From contig OZ257249.1 of NCBI GenBank assembly GCA_965279565.1, positions 2,170,001-2,234,000 on the forward strand: a stretch of DNA of 64,000 nucleotides, in the 5' to 3' direction. This DNA comes from Tagaea sp965279565 (GTDB lineage Bacteria; Pseudomonadota; Alphaproteobacteria; CACIAM-22H2). The notes beneath the pieces were generated by a model, which saw only the letters and a list, made by a program, of their open reading frames with translations, was not told where the DNA came from and did no database searches. Shown in pieces: positions 61,854-64,000 of the stretch (position 1 is its first letter; the number at the start of each line of letters is the position of its first letter). A program made the translations under genes and the position numbers.

Positions 61854-63008
61854 ATGCCCGCCCTGCCGCTGCGCCCGAAATCGTCCGCCCTGCTCGGATC
61901 GCTGATCCGCGAAGTCTCGAAGGATTCGATGGAGCAGAAGGGGCTGATCCCGCTGTGGTTCGGCGAGGGGCATCGCTCGGCCCCCGAGGCCGTCGTCGCC
62001 GAGGCGCACAAGGCGATCGACCAGGGTTACCAGTTCTATTCGGCGAGTTCGGGCCGGGCGGAACTGCGCGAGGCGATCGCGGCCTACGTGTCGAAGCTGC
62101 GCGGCATAAAGGTTTCGCCCGAGCGCATCTGCGTGACCACGTCGGGCAATTCGGCGATCCAGATGACGATGCAGCTGATCGTCGATCCCGGCGACAACGT
62201 CGTGTTCGCCGTCCCGCTGTGGCCCAACGCGGTCGACATGGTCGAGCACCTGAACGGCGAGGTGCGGCGCGTTCCGCTGAAGATGGGCGATGCCGGCTGG
62301 TCGCTCGATCTGGATCGGCTCTTTGCCGCATGTGATGGCCGGACGAAGGCGATCTTCCTCAACTCGCCCGGCAACCCGACGGGCTGGATGGCGACACCCG
62401 ACGAGCTCAAGGCCGTGCTCGCCTTCTGCCGCAAGCGCGGTATTTGGGCCATCGGCGACGACGTCTACGAGCGCATCGTCTACGACGCCGACCGCGCACC
62501 CTCGTTCCTCGATTTCGCCGAGCCGGACGACGCGGTCATCTCGATCAACTCGTTCTCGAAGGGCTGGTGCATGACCGGCTGGCGGCTGGGCTGGATCGTC
62601 GCCCCCGTCGCGGTCACCGACACGCTGGCCAAGATCATCGAGTTCAACACGTCGGGGGCCACCACCTTCGTGCAGCGCGCCGGCGTCGTGGCGCTGCAGC
62701 AGGAGGGCTTCGTGCGCCAGATCCGCGCGGAATACGCGCAGGCCCGCGACATCGCCTTCCAGCGCCTGTCGGCGATGGGCCGCGTGCGGCTGACGCGGCC
62801 GGAAGCGGCGTTCTACGCGTTTTTCGCGGTCGACGGGATGACGGACTCGGTGGAATACTGCAAGCGCATCGTCCGCGAGGCGAATGTGGGTCTTGCCCCC
62901 GGCCGGGCCTTCGGCCCCGAGGGCGAGGGCTTCATCCGCCTGTGCTTTGCGACCAGCCCCGACCGGCTGAGCGAGGCGTTCGACCGGCTCGAACCGATGC
63001 TGCGCTAG
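61854..63008 (+). CDS. PLP-dependent aminotransferase, class I/II
   Basis: This 384-aa aminotransferase has the fold type I layout: LWFGEGHRSAPEAVVAEAH near the start, TTSGNSAIQMTMQLIVDPGD, FLNSPGNPTGWMATPDEL, and the PLP lysine at 236 in INSFSKGWCMTGWRLGW. FIRLCFATSPDRL near the end supplies the carboxylate-binding Arg. The substrate is not defined. A GGAG site precedes ATG 61854; a further upstream reading overlaps the HTH gene and is rejected. It is followed 17 bases on by the DgoK-type kinase. Confidence 0.92.
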   Translation: MPALPLRPKSSALLGSLIREVSKDSMEQKGLIPLWFGEGHRSAPEAVVAEAHKAIDQGYQFYSASSGRAELREAIAAYVSKLRGIKVSPERICVTTSGNSAIQMTMQLIVDPGDNVVFAVPLWPNAVDMVEHLNGEVRRVPLKMGDAGWSLDLDRLFAACDGRTKAIFLNSPGNPTGWMATPDELKAVLAFCRKRGIWAIGDDVYERIVYDADRAPSFLDFAEPDDAVISINSFSKGWCMTGWRLGWIVAPVAVTDTLAKIIEFNTSGATTFVQRAGVVALQQEGFVRQIRAEYAQARDIAFQRLSAMGRVRLTRPEAAFYAFFAVDGMTDSVEYCKRIVREANVGLAPGRAFGPEGEGFIRLCFATSPDRLSEAFDRLEPMLR

Positions 63009-63025
63009 GGAGAGACGGACGCCAG

Positions 63026-63916
63026 ATGACGGCACTTGTCGCGATCGACTGGGGAACGACCAACTGCCGGGCCTTCCGGCTGGGTGCCGGCGGCGAGATC
63101 CTGGAAAAGCGCGCGAACGCGCTGGGCATCCTCGCGGTCAAGAACGCGAATTTCGCGGGCGCGCTGATGGACCTGGCGCGCGACTGGATCGACGTGCCCA
63201 CCACCCCCGCCGTGCTGATGGCCGGCATGATCGGCTCGGCACAGGGGTGGATCGAAGCGCCCTACCTGCCGATCCCGGCGGGTGCCGACGACATCGCGGG
63301 CCATCTCGTGCTCGCCCCCGACGCGCGGCGCGAGATCAACGTCGTGCCGGGCCTGCGCGGTTCGGGTGCCGCCGGGCCCGACGTGATGCGCGGCGAGGAA
63401 ACCCAGATCATCGGAACGGGCATCACGGATGGCGTGCTGTGCCTGCCGGGTACCCATTCCAAGTGGGCGGTGGTCGAGGGCGGGCGCATCGTGCGCTTCC
63501 TCACCTTCATGACGGGCGAGGTGTTCGCCCTGCTGCGCCGCAACTCGATCCTCGGCCGCCTGATGGTGGATGCCCCGCACGACGCGCCCGCCTATGCGCG
63601 CGGGCTGGTGCGCAGCCAGTCGGCCGGCGGGCTGCTGCACCAGCTTTTCACCGTGCGCACGGCGGGCCTGCTCGAAGGGCTGAGCCGCGAGGCGGCCCCC
63701 AGCTTCCTGTCGGGCCTGCTGATCGGCCACGAGATCGCGGCCGTGAAGGACATCCTGAAGCCCAAGTCCGCGACCGTCGTGGGGGCGGGCGCACTCGCGC
63801 AGAACTACGCGATCGCGATGAGCGTGGCCGGCATCGACACCGCCTTCGTGCCGGGCGAGGACGCGGCCGCGCGCGGCCTGTTCGTCATCGCGCAGCGCGC
63901 CGGGCTGGTGCGCTAG
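63026..63916 (+). CDS. 2-dehydro-3-deoxygalactonokinase (DgoK family)
   Basis: This 296-aa sugar-acid kinase phosphorylates 2-dehydro-3-deoxygalactonate or a related sugar acid. The N-terminal phosphate motif is VAIDWGTTNCRAFRL, the middle has GMIGSAQGWIEAPYLP, and LPGTHSKWAVVEGGRIVRF and ATVVGAGALAQNYAIAM are family blocks. It follows the aminotransferase by 17 bases. In galactonate pathways DgoK pairs with DgoA aldolase and DgoD dehydratase, none of which is in the window, so it is named by family only. Confidence 0.9.
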   Translation: MTALVAIDWGTTNCRAFRLGAGGEILEKRANALGILAVKNANFAGALMDLARDWIDVPTTPAVLMAGMIGSAQGWIEAPYLPIPAGADDIAGHLVLAPDARREINVVPGLRGSGAAGPDVMRGEETQIIGTGITDGVLCLPGTHSKWAVVEGGRIVRFLTFMTGEVFALLRRNSILGRLMVDAPHDAPAYARGLVRSQSAGGLLHQLFTVRTAGLLEGLSREAAPSFLSGLLIGHEIAAVKDILKPKSATVVGAGALAQNYAIAMSVAGIDTAFVPGEDAAARGLFVIAQRAGLVR

Positions 63917-63918
63917 GC

Positions 63919-64000
63919 ATGCGCATCCTCGTTCCCGACGCGCAGTTCCCCGGTGCACCCGACGTCGAGCGCATCCCGCTGGCGGAGGCCGAGTTCCTCG
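63919..64000 (+). CDS. Start of a probable D-2-hydroxyacid dehydrogenase, cut by the window edge
   Basis: Only the first 27 codons are visible: MRILVPDAQFPGAPDVERIP and a few more residues. The ATG follows the DgoK stop by two bases, so it continues the same operon. The start resembles D-isomer-specific 2-hydroxyacid dehydrogenases, but the short piece does not decide the family. Confidence 0.45.
   Translation, partial: MRILVPDAQFPGAPDVERIPLAEAEFL

Overview
This 64-kb window is a gene-dense, high-GC chromosomal segment of an alphaproteobacterium. The evidence is a C4-pathway 5-aminolevulinate synthase, an alphaproteobacterial-type CheZ, a sigma-54-type promoter in front of flagellin, a DUF1127 protein, several peptide ABC transporters, and compact gene packing with many ATGA start/stop overlaps. 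A Rhodospirillales-like heterotroph is the best guess, but no ribosomal RNA or tRNA is present to settle it. I found no rRNA, tRNA, CRISPR array, insertion sequence or prophage.

Layout. 1-1.8 kb: the end of a peptide ABC transporter operon (two ATPases). 1.9-5.7 kb: cytochrome c, a methyl-accepting chemotaxis protein, and a peroxiredoxin/thiol dioxygenase pair. 5.7-10.5 kb: 5-oxoprolinase pxpBCA, a HutD-like cupin, and an amidase with a tiny coupled protein. 10.6-14.7 kb: a DEAD-box helicase, divergent from a cytochrome P450 plus a TAXI-type binding protein. 14.8-20.9 kb: a chemotaxis block (cheA, cheW and a PAS protein on +; cheZ and an unrecognised 372-aa protein on -). 21-28.2 kb: one long - strand run, class III aminotransferase, hemA, lipoprotein, glutamine synthetase-like ligase, aldehyde dehydrogenase and Fe-alcohol dehydrogenase, which looks like amine/polyamine catabolism with heme synthesis embedded in it. 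28.4-34 kb: a complete five-gene peptide ABC transporter. 34-42 kb: threonine ammonia-lyase, manC-type enzyme, universal stress protein, then pyrE followed by a second peptide transporter without ATPases. 42-45 kb: flagellin, enoyl-CoA hydratase, CoA-transferase. 45-52 kb: an HTH protein with repeats around it, a sensor kinase coupled to a D-amino-acid dehydrogenase, a YeiH-type transporter, an M24-fold hydrolase and a glycosyltransferase. 52-54.9 kb: a second sensor kinase, an ArsR-type regulator and a DUF1127 protein. 54.9-56.3 kb: an AT-rich two-gene island of foreign character with an HNH-like protein. 56.3-60.5 kb: a TPP enzyme, formate-tetrahydrofolate ligase and EamA exporter operon. 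60.5-64 kb: a thioesterase, a toxin-antitoxin-like pair, an aminotransferase, a DgoK-type sugar acid kinase and the start of a probable hydroxyacid dehydrogenase.

How the genes work together. The dominant themes are uptake and breakdown of peptides, amino acids and amines (two or three Dpp/Opp systems, oxoprolinase, amidase, aminotransferases, threonine lyase, D-amino-acid dehydrogenase) and chemotactic swimming toward such nutrients (MCP, CheA, CheW, CheZ, flagellin). The best candidates for something undescribed are the cheZ-linked 372-aa protein, a CheZ whose tail carries two FliM-like peptides, the overlapping toxin-antitoxin-like pair near 61.0-61.7 kb, and the AT-rich HNH island at 54.9-56.3 kb.
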